Positions 6,728 to 15,027 of a DNA stretch of 32,710 bases are shown one piece after another. This DNA is from Propionibacteriaceae bacterium. GTDB lineage: Bacteria > Actinomycetota > Actinomycetes > Propionibacteriales > Propionibacteriaceae. Position numbers and translations under genes: made by a program. Numbering within the stretch: the stretch's first letter is position 1; each line of letters begins with the position of its first letter. The notes under the pieces are model-generated. The model did not search any database. It saw only the letters and a program-made list of their open reading frames with translations, and was not told the origin of the DNA. The stretch is from assembly GCA_031272805.1 (NCBI GenBank), contig JAISTC010000188.1, positions 1 to 32,710 of the forward strand, read 5' to 3'.

Positions 6728-8640
6728 ACCGCCCCCGCCCGGCCGTCGCCCTGGCGGCCGGCCTGCTGCTCGCCGCCGTGACCGCCTGCTCCGGCATCCC
6801 GACCGACGGCGCCGTCGGCTCCGAGCCGAAGCCCGCGCCGACGCAGAACGCCGGCGACATCGCCATCGAGGCCAACGCGCCCGCCCAGGGCGCCAAGCCC
6901 AACGCCATCATCGACGGCTTCTTCGTCGCCATGGCCCAGTACGAGCCCGGCTACGCCACGGCCCGCCTGTTCCTCTCCGAGCAGGCGGCGGCCGCCTGGC
7001 GGCCGGGCAACTCCGTCCGCATCTACGCCGACCTGGCCGGGCTGACGATGTCGGCCGAGGGGACCATTGCCCGGCTGCCCACGACCCAGCTCGTCGGCCA
7101 GCTCGACGTCGGCGGCGTCTACACGGCGGCCGACGCGGGGACCTCGGAGACGCTCGAGTTCGGGCTGGCGCCGAACGCGGCGGGGGAGTGGCGGATCGAC
7201 CGCCTGCCCGCCGACCTCGGCGTCGTCGTGTCGCGCGCCCGCTTCAACACGGCCTACCAGCGCGTCGAGACGTACTACTTCGACGACACGGACCAGGTCC
7301 TCATCCCCGACACGCGCTACCTGCCCCGCGGCAACTGGCTGCGCCAGCCGATCGAGGCGCTGCTGGCGGGGCCGTCGCAGCGCGTCGCGGCGATCGTCCG
7401 GACCGACGTCATCGCGGCGGTCAGCCTCGACCCCGACCGCGACCCGGTCCTGAGCGGCGGGTCAGGGGCGGAGCCCCTGACGGCCGAGATCTACCTGGCC
7501 GAGCCGACGGCCGAGCTGTCGGTGGCGGACGCCACCCACCTGGCGATCCAGTGCGCCGCCACGCTCCGCCAGCAGGTCGCCAACCTGGCCGGCGTCCGGC
7601 TCGTGGTCGGGAACACCACGCTGCGCTTGGACGGCGCGGCCCCGGACGGGACGCTGCCGGTCACCGCCGTCGACGCGGTCGACCCGAACGTGGCGACGGC
7701 GGCCGCGGCTGCCGCGCTCATCGTGGCGTCGGACGGGGCCCTGATGAGCCTGGGCGGGACGTGCCGGGCCGCCGACCTGGGCGAGGCGCGTGACATCCGC
7801 GCCCTCGCCGTCGGGCCGGCCTGCCTGGCCACGGCCGTCGTCGTCGCCGTGCCCGCCGCCGCCGTCGGGGACGAGGGCGAGGATGAGGGCGAAGGCGAGG
7901 CTGGGGAGCCGACGGGCGAGGAGCCGGAGGCAACGCCCGAGGAGGCGGCGCCGGAGGTCACGCCGGCCACGGCCGAGCCCGAGCTGGAGTTGCTGGAGGC
8001 GCGGGGCGGCAACGTCACGCGGCTCCTCAGCGAGCCTGGCCTGATCCGGCCCCAGTACGACCGGTCCGGGCGCCTCTGGGCGATGGCCGCCGGGGCGGCC
8101 GGGACCCGCGTGTGGCTGGTCGACGGCGGCGAGGTCACGCCCGTGGCGGCCCCGGCGTTGGCGGGCGAGCAGGTCGTGGCGTTCCGGCTGGCGCCAGACG
8201 GCCGGCGGCTGGCCGCGGTCGTGGAGACGGTCGGCGCGGACGGGCAGGTCCAGCAGAGCCTCCAGGTGGCCACGATCGTGCGGGCAGCGGCCGGGACGCT
8301 GGAGCTGACGGGCTGGCGGACCGTCCCGGTCGTCGTCGACGACGTGGCCATGGCGTCGTTCCAGGACGTCGCCTGGGCCGGGCCGACAAGCCTCGCGGTC
8401 ATCGCCGCGGCCACCGGCGCCGACGCCAACGCGCTCTACCGGGTGCGCCTCGACGGCCTCGACACGGTCGAGGAGCTGGGCCGCCCGGGCAGCGTCAACC
8501 TGATCGAGCTGGCGACGTCCCCGGGCGGCGTCAACCTCCTCGTCCGCGACGCCAACAACCGCGTCGACCGCTGGCTCGACACGCACGACTGGCGGCTCCA
8601 AGGCACCGGCTTCACCGCCTTGGGCTACGCCGTCGGCTAG
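6724..8640 (+). CDS. lpqB: Lipoprotein LpqB
   Basis: This is a 638-aa lipoprotein, the third partner of the MtrAB system, which modulates MtrB from outside the membrane in mycobacteria. The signal peptide ends in a lipobox with TAC|SGIPTDG. A GerMN domain starts near residue 180 (ETYYFDDTDQVL) and runs to about 310. The C-terminal half (from about 430) is the LpqB beta-propeller region, with motifs such as RLLSEPGLIRPQYDRSGRLW. Between them, at about 383-422, is a Glu/Gly/Pro-rich acidic segment not expected in every family member. The ATG overlaps the mtrB stop. The TAG stop shares the palindrome CTAG with the stop of the convergent comF gene. Confidence 0.93.
   Translation: MNRPRPAVALAAGLLLAAVTACSGIPTDGAVGSEPKPAPTQNAGDIAIEANAPAQGAKPNAIIDGFFVAMAQYEPGYATARLFLSEQAAAAWRPGNSVRIYADLAGLTMSAEGTIARLPTTQLVGQLDVGGVYTAADAGTSETLEFGLAPNAAGEWRIDRLPADLGVVVSRARFNTAYQRVETYYFDDTDQVLIPDTRYLPRGNWLRQPIEALLAGPSQRVAAIVRTDVIAAVSLDPDRDPVLSGGSGAEPLTAEIYLAEPTAELSVADATHLAIQCAATLRQQVANLAGVRLVVGNTTLRLDGAAPDGTLPVTAVDAVDPNVATAAAAAALIVASDGALMSLGGTCRAADLGEARDIRALAVGPACLATAVVVAVPAAAVGDEGEDEGEGEAGEPTGEEPEATPEEAAPEVTPATAEPELELLEARGGNVTRLLSEPGLIRPQYDRSGRLWAMAAGAAGTRVWLVDGGEVTPVAAPALAGEQVVAFRLAPDGRRLAAVVETVGADGQVQQSLQVATIVRAAAGTLELTGWRTVPVVVDDVAMASFQDVAWAGPTSLAVIAAATGADANALYRVRLDGLDTVEELGRPGSVNLIELATSPGGVNLLVRDANNRVDRWLDTHDWRLQGTGFTALGYAVG
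7461..7481. repeat. Perfect palindrome inside the lpqB coding region
   Basis: GTCAGGGGC (7461-7469) and GCCCCTGAC (7473-7481) form a 9-bp stem with loop GGA inside the GerMN-encoding part of lpqB. The sequence resembles short GC-rich palindromes dispersed in high-GC genomes. It is translated in frame, giving SGAEPLT. Confidence 0.5.
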
Positions 8641-9320
8641 TCCCGGTCGTCGGTCGCGGCGACCGTGGCGGCGCCGAGGACCCGGGCGCCGGCCGCCTCC
8701 AGCACCCGTCTGGCTTCCGCCAGGCTGGCGCCGGTCGTGACGACGTCGTCGATCAGGACCAGCGGCGGCCAGCGGTCCGCCGGGGGCAGCCACGGCCTCA
8801 GCCCATACGCCCCGCGGAGGTTGGCCCGGCGGTCGGCCCAGCCCAGGCCGGACTGGTCGGCCACGCGGCGGACCGGGCGGATCAGGTGGGCCGTCCGGAC
8901 GTCGAGGCCCGCGCCCGTCAGGCGGCGTTGCGCGCCCACGGCCAGGCGGCCGCCGAAGTCCAGGCCGCGGCGGCGGGCCGATCCCGCGGAGCTGGGGAGC
9001 GGCACGAGCCACAGTCGTTCGGGCCCGCCCACCGAGTCGAGCAACCCGGCCGTGGCCAGCGCCAGCCGCTCCGACAGGATATCGAGGAGGTCCCAGCGGT
9101 GGCGGTCCTTGGCCGCCGAGATGAGACGCGAGCCGAGCCCGGCGAACGGCCCAGCGGCCCAGTGCGGCAACCCAGCGAGCGCCGCCTTGTGGTGGGGGGC
9201 GACGTCCCCGGCCCTCAACTCGGCGGCGCAGTCGGCGCAGAGCCGTACGGCCACGACCCCGCAGCCCGGGCACGCCGCCCCCAAGAACAGATCCGCCGCC
9301 GCGGTCACGAGTGTGCTCAT
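8637..9320 (-). CDS. comF: ComF family phosphoribosyltransferase-like protein
   Basis: This 227-aa protein belongs to the ComF/GntX family. An N-terminal zinc-finger-like segment has C17-x2-C20 and C28-x2-C31. The C-terminal phosphoribosyltransferase fold has the PRPP-loop motif VLIDDVVTTGAS, followed by LAEARRVLEAAGA. ComF proteins take part in DNA uptake or processing in competent bacteria; in Actinobacteria the role is not settled. comF is often found beside mtrAB-lpqB. I chose the ATG at 9320 because the upstream in-frame stretch has no motif and the protein then starts as usual for the family. The TAG stop (8637-8639) interlocks with that of lpqB. Confidence 0.88.
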   Translation of the reverse strand: MSTLVTAAADLFLGAACPGCGVVAVRLCADCAAELRAGDVAPHHKAALAGLPHWAAGPFAGLGSRLISAAKDRHRWDLLDILSERLALATAGLLDSVGGPERLWLVPLPSSAGSARRRGLDFGGRLAVGAQRRLTGAGLDVRTAHLIRPVRRVADQSGLGWADRRANLRGAYGLRPWLPPADRWPPLVLIDDVVTTGASLAEARRVLEAAGARVLGAATVAATDDRD

Positions 9321-9331
9321 ACCAAGACCAT

Positions 9332-9347
9332 GCGGCGAAAACGCCGC
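9332..9347. other. Small perfect hairpin upstream of comF
   Basis: GCGGCG (9332-9337) and CGCCGC (9342-9347) pair around an AAAA loop, 11 nt upstream of the comF ATG. Read on the minus strand it could end the DUF6912 transcript or form structure in the comF leader. Confidence 0.35.
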
Positions 9348-9387
9348 CAAGTGACACCCGGGCAACACATTGGGGACAACGGCCGAG

Positions 9388-9396
9388 TTATCCACA
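9388..9396 (+). promoter_or_regulatory. Isolated perfect DnaA box
   Basis: TTATCCACA matches the classic DnaA-box consensus exactly. It lies in the 125-bp gap between the DUF6912 gene and comF, both on the minus strand. No second box or AT-rich unwinding region is nearby, so an origin is not suggested. It could be a DnaA-titration or regulatory site, or chance. Confidence 0.4.
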
Positions 9397-9445
9397 GGCG
9401 ACAGAAGTACCGGTGCCACCCCACCGCAGACCAGGCAAGGGGACG

Positions 9446-9937
9446 CTACAGAGTGACTAGTCCTGTTGTCGTGGGGAGTGTGATCGGGGTGCGGTCTAGT
9501 TCGGTCTTGTCGTACCACAGCAGGGGGACTGCCATGAGGTCTGGCGTCACGGGGGAGTCCAGGGCGGCGGGCAGCGGTTGGCCGACCAAGGCCGCGGCTG
9601 CGGCGATCGACGCGGACTCTGCTGGGTCGTCGGCGAAGAACGCTGTCACCTGGCGCCAGGACAGCGCCGGGACCGTGACCTCGCCGGGGACCGCGGGGTC
9701 GGCGGCCGGCGTGGCCGCCGTCTCCGCCACCGCCACCAGGCGGAGGCCGTGCCTGGTGAAGGCGTCCAAGGACGCCAGCAGCAGCGCCTCGTGTTCCGCC
9801 TCCTCGGCCTCGTCCGGGGTGTAGCCCGTGGCCGCCACGAAGTCTGGCGTCACCGCCCAGGCCAGCGCGGCCGTGACGGGACGGCCGTCGGCCAAGGCGC
9901 GCAGAGAACCGGGGGAGAGGGGCACGAACACGAGCAT
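9446..9937 (-). CDS. DUF6912 family protein
   Basis: This is a 163-aa actinobacterial protein of unknown function. It begins MLVFVPLSPGSLRALADG, the opening typical of DUF6912 proteins, and continues with an alanine- and glutamate-rich helical part (EEAEHEALLLASLDAF). It ends with a segment about a FFADDP site and a DLMAVPLLWYDKTELD stretch. No signal peptide, membrane segment or catalytic motif is evident. The ATG at 9937 fits the family start; an in-frame ATG at 9955 would add six residues (MCENQP). The gene is divergent from pruA and precedes comF on the same strand, 125 bp apart. Confidence 0.75.
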   Translation of the reverse strand: MLVFVPLSPGSLRALADGRPVTAALAWAVTPDFVAATGYTPDEAEEAEHEALLLASLDAFTRHGLRLVAVAETAATPAADPAVPGEVTVPALSWRQVTAFFADDPAESASIAAAAALVGQPLPAALDSPVTPDLMAVPLLWYDKTELDRTPITLPTTTGLVTL

Positions 9938-9979
9938 GGGCTGATTCTCACACATCGCCGGGCCGGGGACCGGCGACCT

Positions 9980-9995
9980 GTAACACTCCCGTGAC
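9980..9995 (+). promoter_or_regulatory. GTNAC direct repeat, possible MtrA/GlnR-type site
   Basis: GTAAC (9980-9984) and GTGAC (9991-9995) are separated by 6 nt, giving an 11-bp period. OmpR-family regulators MtrA and GlnR of Actinobacteria bind GTNAC direct repeats of this form. A third GTGAC at 10008-10012 is out of phase. The site lies between the divergent DUF6912 and pruA genes. Function is inferred. Confidence 0.35.
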
Positions 9996-10017
9996 GCGCC
10001 CACGGGCGTGACCCGGC

Positions 10018-10023
10018 TACTAT
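10018..10023 (+). promoter_or_regulatory. Possible -10 box of pruA
   Basis: TACTAT fits TANNNT and ends 8 nt before the pruA ATG at 10032, consistent with a leaderless or very short-leader mRNA. There is no clear -35, and an AAGGG close to the ATG leaves only about 3 nt of spacing. Confidence 0.35.
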
Positions 10024-10031
10024 CAAGGGCC

Positions 10032-11657
<1,626 letters not shown>

Positions 11658-11664
11658 CGGAACC

Positions 11665-11705
11665 GGGCGGACAGCGTGACGGATTTCACGTCACGTTGTC
11701 CGCCC
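11665..11705 (+). terminator. Strong 17-bp hairpin after pruA
   Basis: Arms at 11665-11681 and 11689-11705 pair over 17 bp with one G-U, around a 7-nt loop (GATTTCA). It starts 8 nt after the pruA stop. There is no run of T after it. It is probably the pruA transcription end, with the next operon's -10 box 38 nt downstream. Confidence 0.65.
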
Positions 11706-11743
11706 CGTTCGGTGGGACAAGGGCCCTAGCGTCGGCGCGGCCC

Positions 11744-11749
11744 GATAAT
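11744..11749 (+). promoter_or_regulatory. Possible -10 box of the decarboxylase operon
   Basis: GATAAT lies 8 nt upstream of the ATG at 11758, and no Shine-Dalgarno is present. This suggests a leaderless mRNA for the small subunit gene. No good -35 is visible. Confidence 0.4.
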
Positions 11750-11757
11750 GTGGCCCC

Positions 11758-11919
11758 ATGCGCATTATCGACGCCGTCGTCGTGGGCCTCTTCTGCATGA
11801 GCGTGGTGTTCGCCGTCCTCGTGGTCCTGTGGGGCGCCGTGGCCGCCTTCGGCCGCCTCATCCGGTTCCTGGAAGCGTCCCCGCTCGGCCCCGGCCGCGG
11901 AACGGGGGCGGGCCGGTGA
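11758..11919 (+). CDS. OadG-like small membrane subunit of a sodium-pump decarboxylase
   Basis: This short gene encodes 53 aa. It begins MRIIDAVVVGLFCMSVVFAV, has one long transmembrane helix (about 4-31) and then AFGRLIRFLE and a Gly/Pro-rich tail. A single N-terminal helix with a short polar tail is the layout of OadG/MmdD-type small subunits, which help assemble the carboxyltransferase with the membrane pump. It lacks the usual C-terminal segment of that family. The stop (11917-11919) overlaps the GTG of the beta-subunit gene (GTGA), so translation is probably coupled. Identification rests mainly on position and hydropathy. Confidence 0.65.
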   Translation: MRIIDAVVVGLFCMSVVFAVLVVLWGAVAAFGRLIRFLEASPLGPGRGTGAGR

Positions 11920-13085
11920 CCTCCTTCTGGGATACCCTCAGCGAGCTGTTCGCCAGTTCCGGCTACGCCAACCTGACGTGGCAGGCCCTCGTCATGATCG
12001 CGGTCGCCGGGGTCCTGCTGTACCTCGCCATCGTCAAGCAGTTCGAGCCGCTCCTGCTGCTCCCGATCGCGTTCGGCGTCCTGCTGGCCAACCTGCCGCT
12101 GGGCGGCCTGATCCACCCGGAGTTCTACTCCTCCGGCACGATCGACTTCGACCTGGTCTTCCACAGCGGCGGCCTGCTGGACATCCTGTACCTGGGCGTC
12201 AAGCTGGGCGTCTACCCGTGCCTGATCTTCCTGGGGATCGGCGCGATGACCGACTTCGGCCCGCTGCTGGCCCGGCCGTCGAGCCTCGTCATGGGCGCGG
12301 GCGCCCAGTTCGGCATCGCCGCCGCGTTCATCATCGCCATCGCCATCGGCTTCGAGCCGAACGTGGCGGCGTCGATCGCCATCATCGGCGGCGCGGACGG
12401 GCCGACGGCCATCTTCCTGACGTCGCGCCTGGCGCCCGCCTACCTCGCGCCCATCGCCATCGCGGCATACTCGTACATGGCCCTCATCCCGCTGATCCAG
12501 CCGCCGATCATGAAGCTCATGACGACGCAGAAGGAGCGCGAGATCGTCATGACGCAGCCGGGCGAGCCCTCGAAGATCCAGCGGATCACGTTCCCGGTCC
12601 TCGTGGCCGTCCTCGTCATCCTGCTCCTGCCGTCGGTGGCGCCGCTGATCGGCATGTTGATGCTGGGCAACCTGTTCCGCGAGGCCGGCGTCGTCGAGCG
12701 CCTGTCGGAGACGAGCCAGAACGCGCTCATCAACATCGTCACGATCTTCCTGTCGCTGACGGTCGGCGCGACCGCGGTGGGCAGCCAGTTCCTCCGCCCC
12801 CAGACCCTCGGCATCATCGCCCTCGGGCTGGCCGCCTTCGCCTTCTCGACGTTCGGCGGCCTGCTCATCGGCAAGGTCATGTGCCTGCTGACCCGGGGCA
12901 AGATCAACCCGCTGATCGGCTCGGCCGGCGTCTCGGCCGTGCCGATGGCGGCGCGCGTCTCCCAGGTCGAGGGCCAGAAGGCCAACCCGGCGAACTTCCT
13001 CCTCATGCACGCCATGGGGCCGAATGTCGCCGGGGTCATCGGGTCGGCGGTCGCCGCCGGCGTGCTGCTGTCCCTGTTCGGCTGA
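11916..13085 (+). CDS. Sodium ion-translocating decarboxylase beta subunit (OadB/MmdB/GcdB family)
   Basis: This 389-aa polytopic membrane protein decarboxylates carboxybiotin and exports Na+ in biotin-dependent decarboxylases (oxaloacetate, methylmalonyl-CoA or glutaconyl-CoA types). The family signature GGADGPTAIFLTSRLAP is present, with the conserved Asp at 161. Other markers are LLPIAFGVLLANLP, YPCLIFLGIGAMTDFGPL, GSAGVSAVPMAARV and the C-terminal LLMHAMGPNVAGVIGSAVAAG. The protein is nearly all transmembrane helices. The GTG at 11916 gives the family N-terminus (TSFWDTLSELF) and overlaps the preceding gene's stop. Sequence alone does not show which acyl substrate is used. Confidence 0.93.
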   Translation: MTSFWDTLSELFASSGYANLTWQALVMIAVAGVLLYLAIVKQFEPLLLLPIAFGVLLANLPLGGLIHPEFYSSGTIDFDLVFHSGGLLDILYLGVKLGVYPCLIFLGIGAMTDFGPLLARPSSLVMGAGAQFGIAAAFIIAIAIGFEPNVAASIAIIGGADGPTAIFLTSRLAPAYLAPIAIAAYSYMALIPLIQPPIMKLMTTQKEREIVMTQPGEPSKIQRITFPVLVAVLVILLLPSVAPLIGMLMLGNLFREAGVVERLSETSQNALINIVTIFLSLTVGATAVGSQFLRPQTLGIIALGLAAFAFSTFGGLLIGKVMCLLTRGKINPLIGSAGVSAVPMAARVSQVEGQKANPANFLLMHAMGPNVAGVIGSAVAAGVLLSLFG

Positions 13086-13096
13086 GAGGATCGCCC

Positions 13097-13411
13097 ATGC
13101 TCCACGCGCTGATCGGCTTCGCCGAAATCGTCGCCCTCATGCTGGTCATGGCGGTCGGGTTGTTCGGCCTCCACAAGCTCCAGAACCGGCCGCCCCGCGG
13201 CGCCCTCCCGGCCGCCGCCCCCGCCCCGGCCGTGACCGCCGCCCCGGCGAACGCCGGGCTCGCCCCGGAGTTGTTGGCCGCCGTCACGGTCGCCGTGGCC
13301 GACTACGCCCGCCGCGCCGCCGCGCCGGCCGGCCCCGGTGGCGCCGTCGGCGTCCCCGCCCCCGTCAGCCGCTGGGCCGCCTCCGGCCGCAGCTTCCACC
13401 AACCCACCTAA
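13097..13411 (+). CDS. Small delta-type subunit of the sodium-pump decarboxylase
   Basis: This 104-aa protein has one N-terminal transmembrane helix (about 4-27), a Pro/Ala-rich linker and a C-terminal part with PELLAAVTVAVADYARR and SRWAASGRSFHQPT. The ELLAAITAAV-type helix and WxxxGR ending are typical of the C-terminal region of OadG, MmdD and GcdD subunits. A GAGAGGA ribosome site (13084-13090) overlaps the beta-subunit stop, 6 nt before the ATG. Together with the 53-aa protein upstream, two small membrane subunits appear in one operon. The assignment is inferred from layout and motifs. Confidence 0.7.
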   Translation: MLHALIGFAEIVALMLVMAVGLFGLHKLQNRPPRGALPAAAPAPAVTAAPANAGLAPELLAAVTVAVADYARRAAAPAGPGGAVGVPAPVSRWAASGRSFHQPT

Positions 13412-13424
13412 GCCAAGGACCGCC

Positions 13425-13838
13425 ATGCGCCACTACAACCTCTCCGTCAACGGCCAGGCCTACAGCCTCGACGTCGCCGACACCGGCCCCAACTCCTACC
13501 AGGTGACGCTGGCCGACGGCACCGCGCTCGACGTCGTCCTCTCGGACAGCGGCGAGGTCACGGCCGGACCGGCCGCCGCCGTCACCCCCGCCGCGCCGTC
13601 TGCGCCGGCCGCCGTCGCGCCGGCCGCCGCCCAGCCCTACACCGCGCCCATGCCCGGCCTGGTCCTGTCGATCGCGGTCCAGCCCGGCGACACGGTCACG
13701 GCCGGCCAGACGCTGCTCGTGCTGGAGGCCATGAAGATGAAGAACGAACTCAAGGCGTCCCGGGCCGGGACCGTCGCCACGGTCCACATCCGCCAGGGCG
13801 ACAACGTCAAGACGGGCGACCCGTTGATCCACTTCTGA
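13425..13838 (+). CDS. Biotin carboxyl carrier protein of the decarboxylase (gamma subunit, GcdC/MmdC-like)
   Basis: This 137-aa biotinyl carrier begins with a short beta-rich N-terminal domain (RHYNLSVNGQAYSLDV), followed by an Ala/Pro hinge (about 45-68) and a biotinyl-lipoyl domain (about 69-137). The biotin-accepting lysine is K104 in EAMKMKNEL, 33 residues from the C-terminus as usual. It carries CO2 from the carboxyltransferase to the beta subunit. AAGGA (13415-13419) lies 5 nt before the ATG. The carboxyltransferase alpha subunit that would complete the enzyme is not adjacent. The gene ends 18 bp from the convergent DUF2505 gene. Confidence 0.92.
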   Translation: MRHYNLSVNGQAYSLDVADTGPNSYQVTLADGTALDVVLSDSGEVTAGPAAAVTPAAPSAPAAVAPAAAQPYTAPMPGLVLSIAVQPGDTVTAGQTLLVLEAMKMKNELKASRAGTVATVHIRQGDNVKTGDPLIHF

Positions 13839-13856
13839 GGAACTCGGACGCGACCC

Positions 13857-14351
13857 CTAGACCTCGGGGTGGGCGATGCCGAGGTCGCGCAGCCACTGCT
13901 CGCCCAGCCGCTGGTTGAGGCCGATGATGTTGCTGGTCCGGTCGGCCACGGCCTGGGCGTTGGAGCGTTCGAGGACCGGGATGTCGAAGTTGAGGTCGGC
14001 GTCGTAGTTGACCTGCGTCACGCCGTCGGCGAACGTCACCCAGATGCGCGAGGAGAAGTGGACGGGGAAGCGGTCGATCTGGACCGCCAGACGGCCCTCG
14101 CGCCGCCCGTTCTGCAGCGGCGTCAGCCACTCCAAGACGCCGGTCTGGCGGGAGTAGGCCCCGGCCACCTCGCCCAGGGACTCGGCGGTCGGGATCAGCA
14201 TGATCGTCGTGACCTTGTTGGGCTCGGCCACGATGGAACACTCGGGGGCTTCGATGGCGGCCGCGATACGGGATTGGAAGTCGGCGGCGATCAGCATGTC
14301 GCACACGACGTCGGGGGGCGCCGCGTAGCGTAAGGTACGCCAAACCTTCAT
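13857..14351 (-). CDS. DUF2505 family protein (paralogue 1)
   Basis: This 164-aa actinobacterial DUF2505 protein is of unknown function; the family has a START/SRPBCC-like fold. It opens MKVWRTLRYAAPPDVVCDML, the same layout as its neighbour (strand, AP-x-x-V motif, helix). It keeps IVAEPN, IPTAESL, WLTPL and a final LGEQWLRDL. The ATG at 14351 aligns with the start of the neighbouring copy; an in-frame ATG at 14360 would add three residues. No signal peptide is present. The gene converges with the biotin carrier gene. Confidence 0.8.
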   Translation of the reverse strand: MKVWRTLRYAAPPDVVCDMLIAADFQSRIAAAIEAPECSIVAEPNKVTTIMLIPTAESLGEVAGAYSRQTGVLEWLTPLQNGRREGRLAVQIDRFPVHFSSRIWVTFADGVTQVNYDADLNFDIPVLERSNAQAVADRTSNIIGLNQRLGEQWLRDLGIAHPEV

Positions 14352-14467
14352 GGACCTCATCCTGCCGGACCCGCGACTGGAACAAGGGGGCGGGACGACG
14401 ACGCCACGGACTTTATCACCCCTGGCCGCTGGCGCGAAGCAGTCAGGCCGCCAATGTCACAGAACGG

Positions 14468-14959
14468 TCACGCCGCCGCGCGCGCGGCCAGCCACTGTTC
14501 GCCCATCGCCTGCCCGGCGTTCAGGATCTGGACGGTCAGCTCGCCGATCTTGCGTTCCAGCTTGCCGCCGACCAGCGGCACGTCGACCGTGACGTCGGCG
14601 TCGTACGTCACGGTCGTGTACTCGCCCTGCTGGGCCAGGTAGACCGTCCCGGAGAAGCGGCTGGGGAAGTGCTCGACCTCGAGCAGGATGTCGCCCTGGC
14701 GGCGGCCGTCGACCAGCGGTGTCGTCCAGCGCAGGTGGCCGATGAGCTTCGACTGGCCCGCCGCCACCAGGCGCAACGTGTCGGACGTCGGGATGAGGTA
14801 GGTCGAGGTGATGGCGTCGGGCTCGGCCACCGTCGAACACTCCGACGCCTTCAACCCCTGGCCGATCATTTCCTGGAAACTGGGGGAGACCATCATGTCG
14901 GAGACCTGCCGCGCGGGGGCGCGGAACCGCAGGGTCGATGAGACTTTCACGGGGCCCAT
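14468..14959 (-). CDS. DUF2505 family protein (paralogue 2)
   Basis: This 163-aa protein is the tandem paralogue of the next gene downstream on the same strand. Both have the order SSTLRFRAPARQVSDM, a STVAEPDAIT strand, a YLIPTSDTL motif, a WTTPLVDGRRQGD segment, a YDADVTVDVP strand and a terminal GEQWLAAR. The ATG at 14959 has a strong purine-rich site (GGAGGGGGG) just upstream. It is divergent from the MmpL transporter gene, 68 bp apart. Binding of a small hydrophobic ligand is only a guess from the predicted fold. Confidence 0.8.
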   Translation of the reverse strand: MGPVKVSSTLRFRAPARQVSDMMVSPSFQEMIGQGLKASECSTVAEPDAITSTYLIPTSDTLRLVAAGQSKLIGHLRWTTPLVDGRRQGDILLEVEHFPSRFSGTVYLAQQGEYTTVTYDADVTVDVPLVGGKLERKIGELTVQILNAGQAMGEQWLAARAAA

Positions 14960-15027
14960 TGTCCCCCCTCCGACCGCCTGCGCGCGACCACTGTTTTCGA
15001 TGTGGCCGCACATGTCAGAATGGCCAG

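Noticed and set aside
5164-8640. Apparent 1158-residue frame spanning mtrB and lpqB
   Set aside because: Only the part from 6724 is real (LpqB). The upstream part is out of frame with mtrB and reads as low-complexity Arg/Pro/Gly.
9388-9396. Replication origin at the DnaA box
   Set aside because: A single box without neighbours, AT-rich region or dnaA/dnaN genes does not make an origin.
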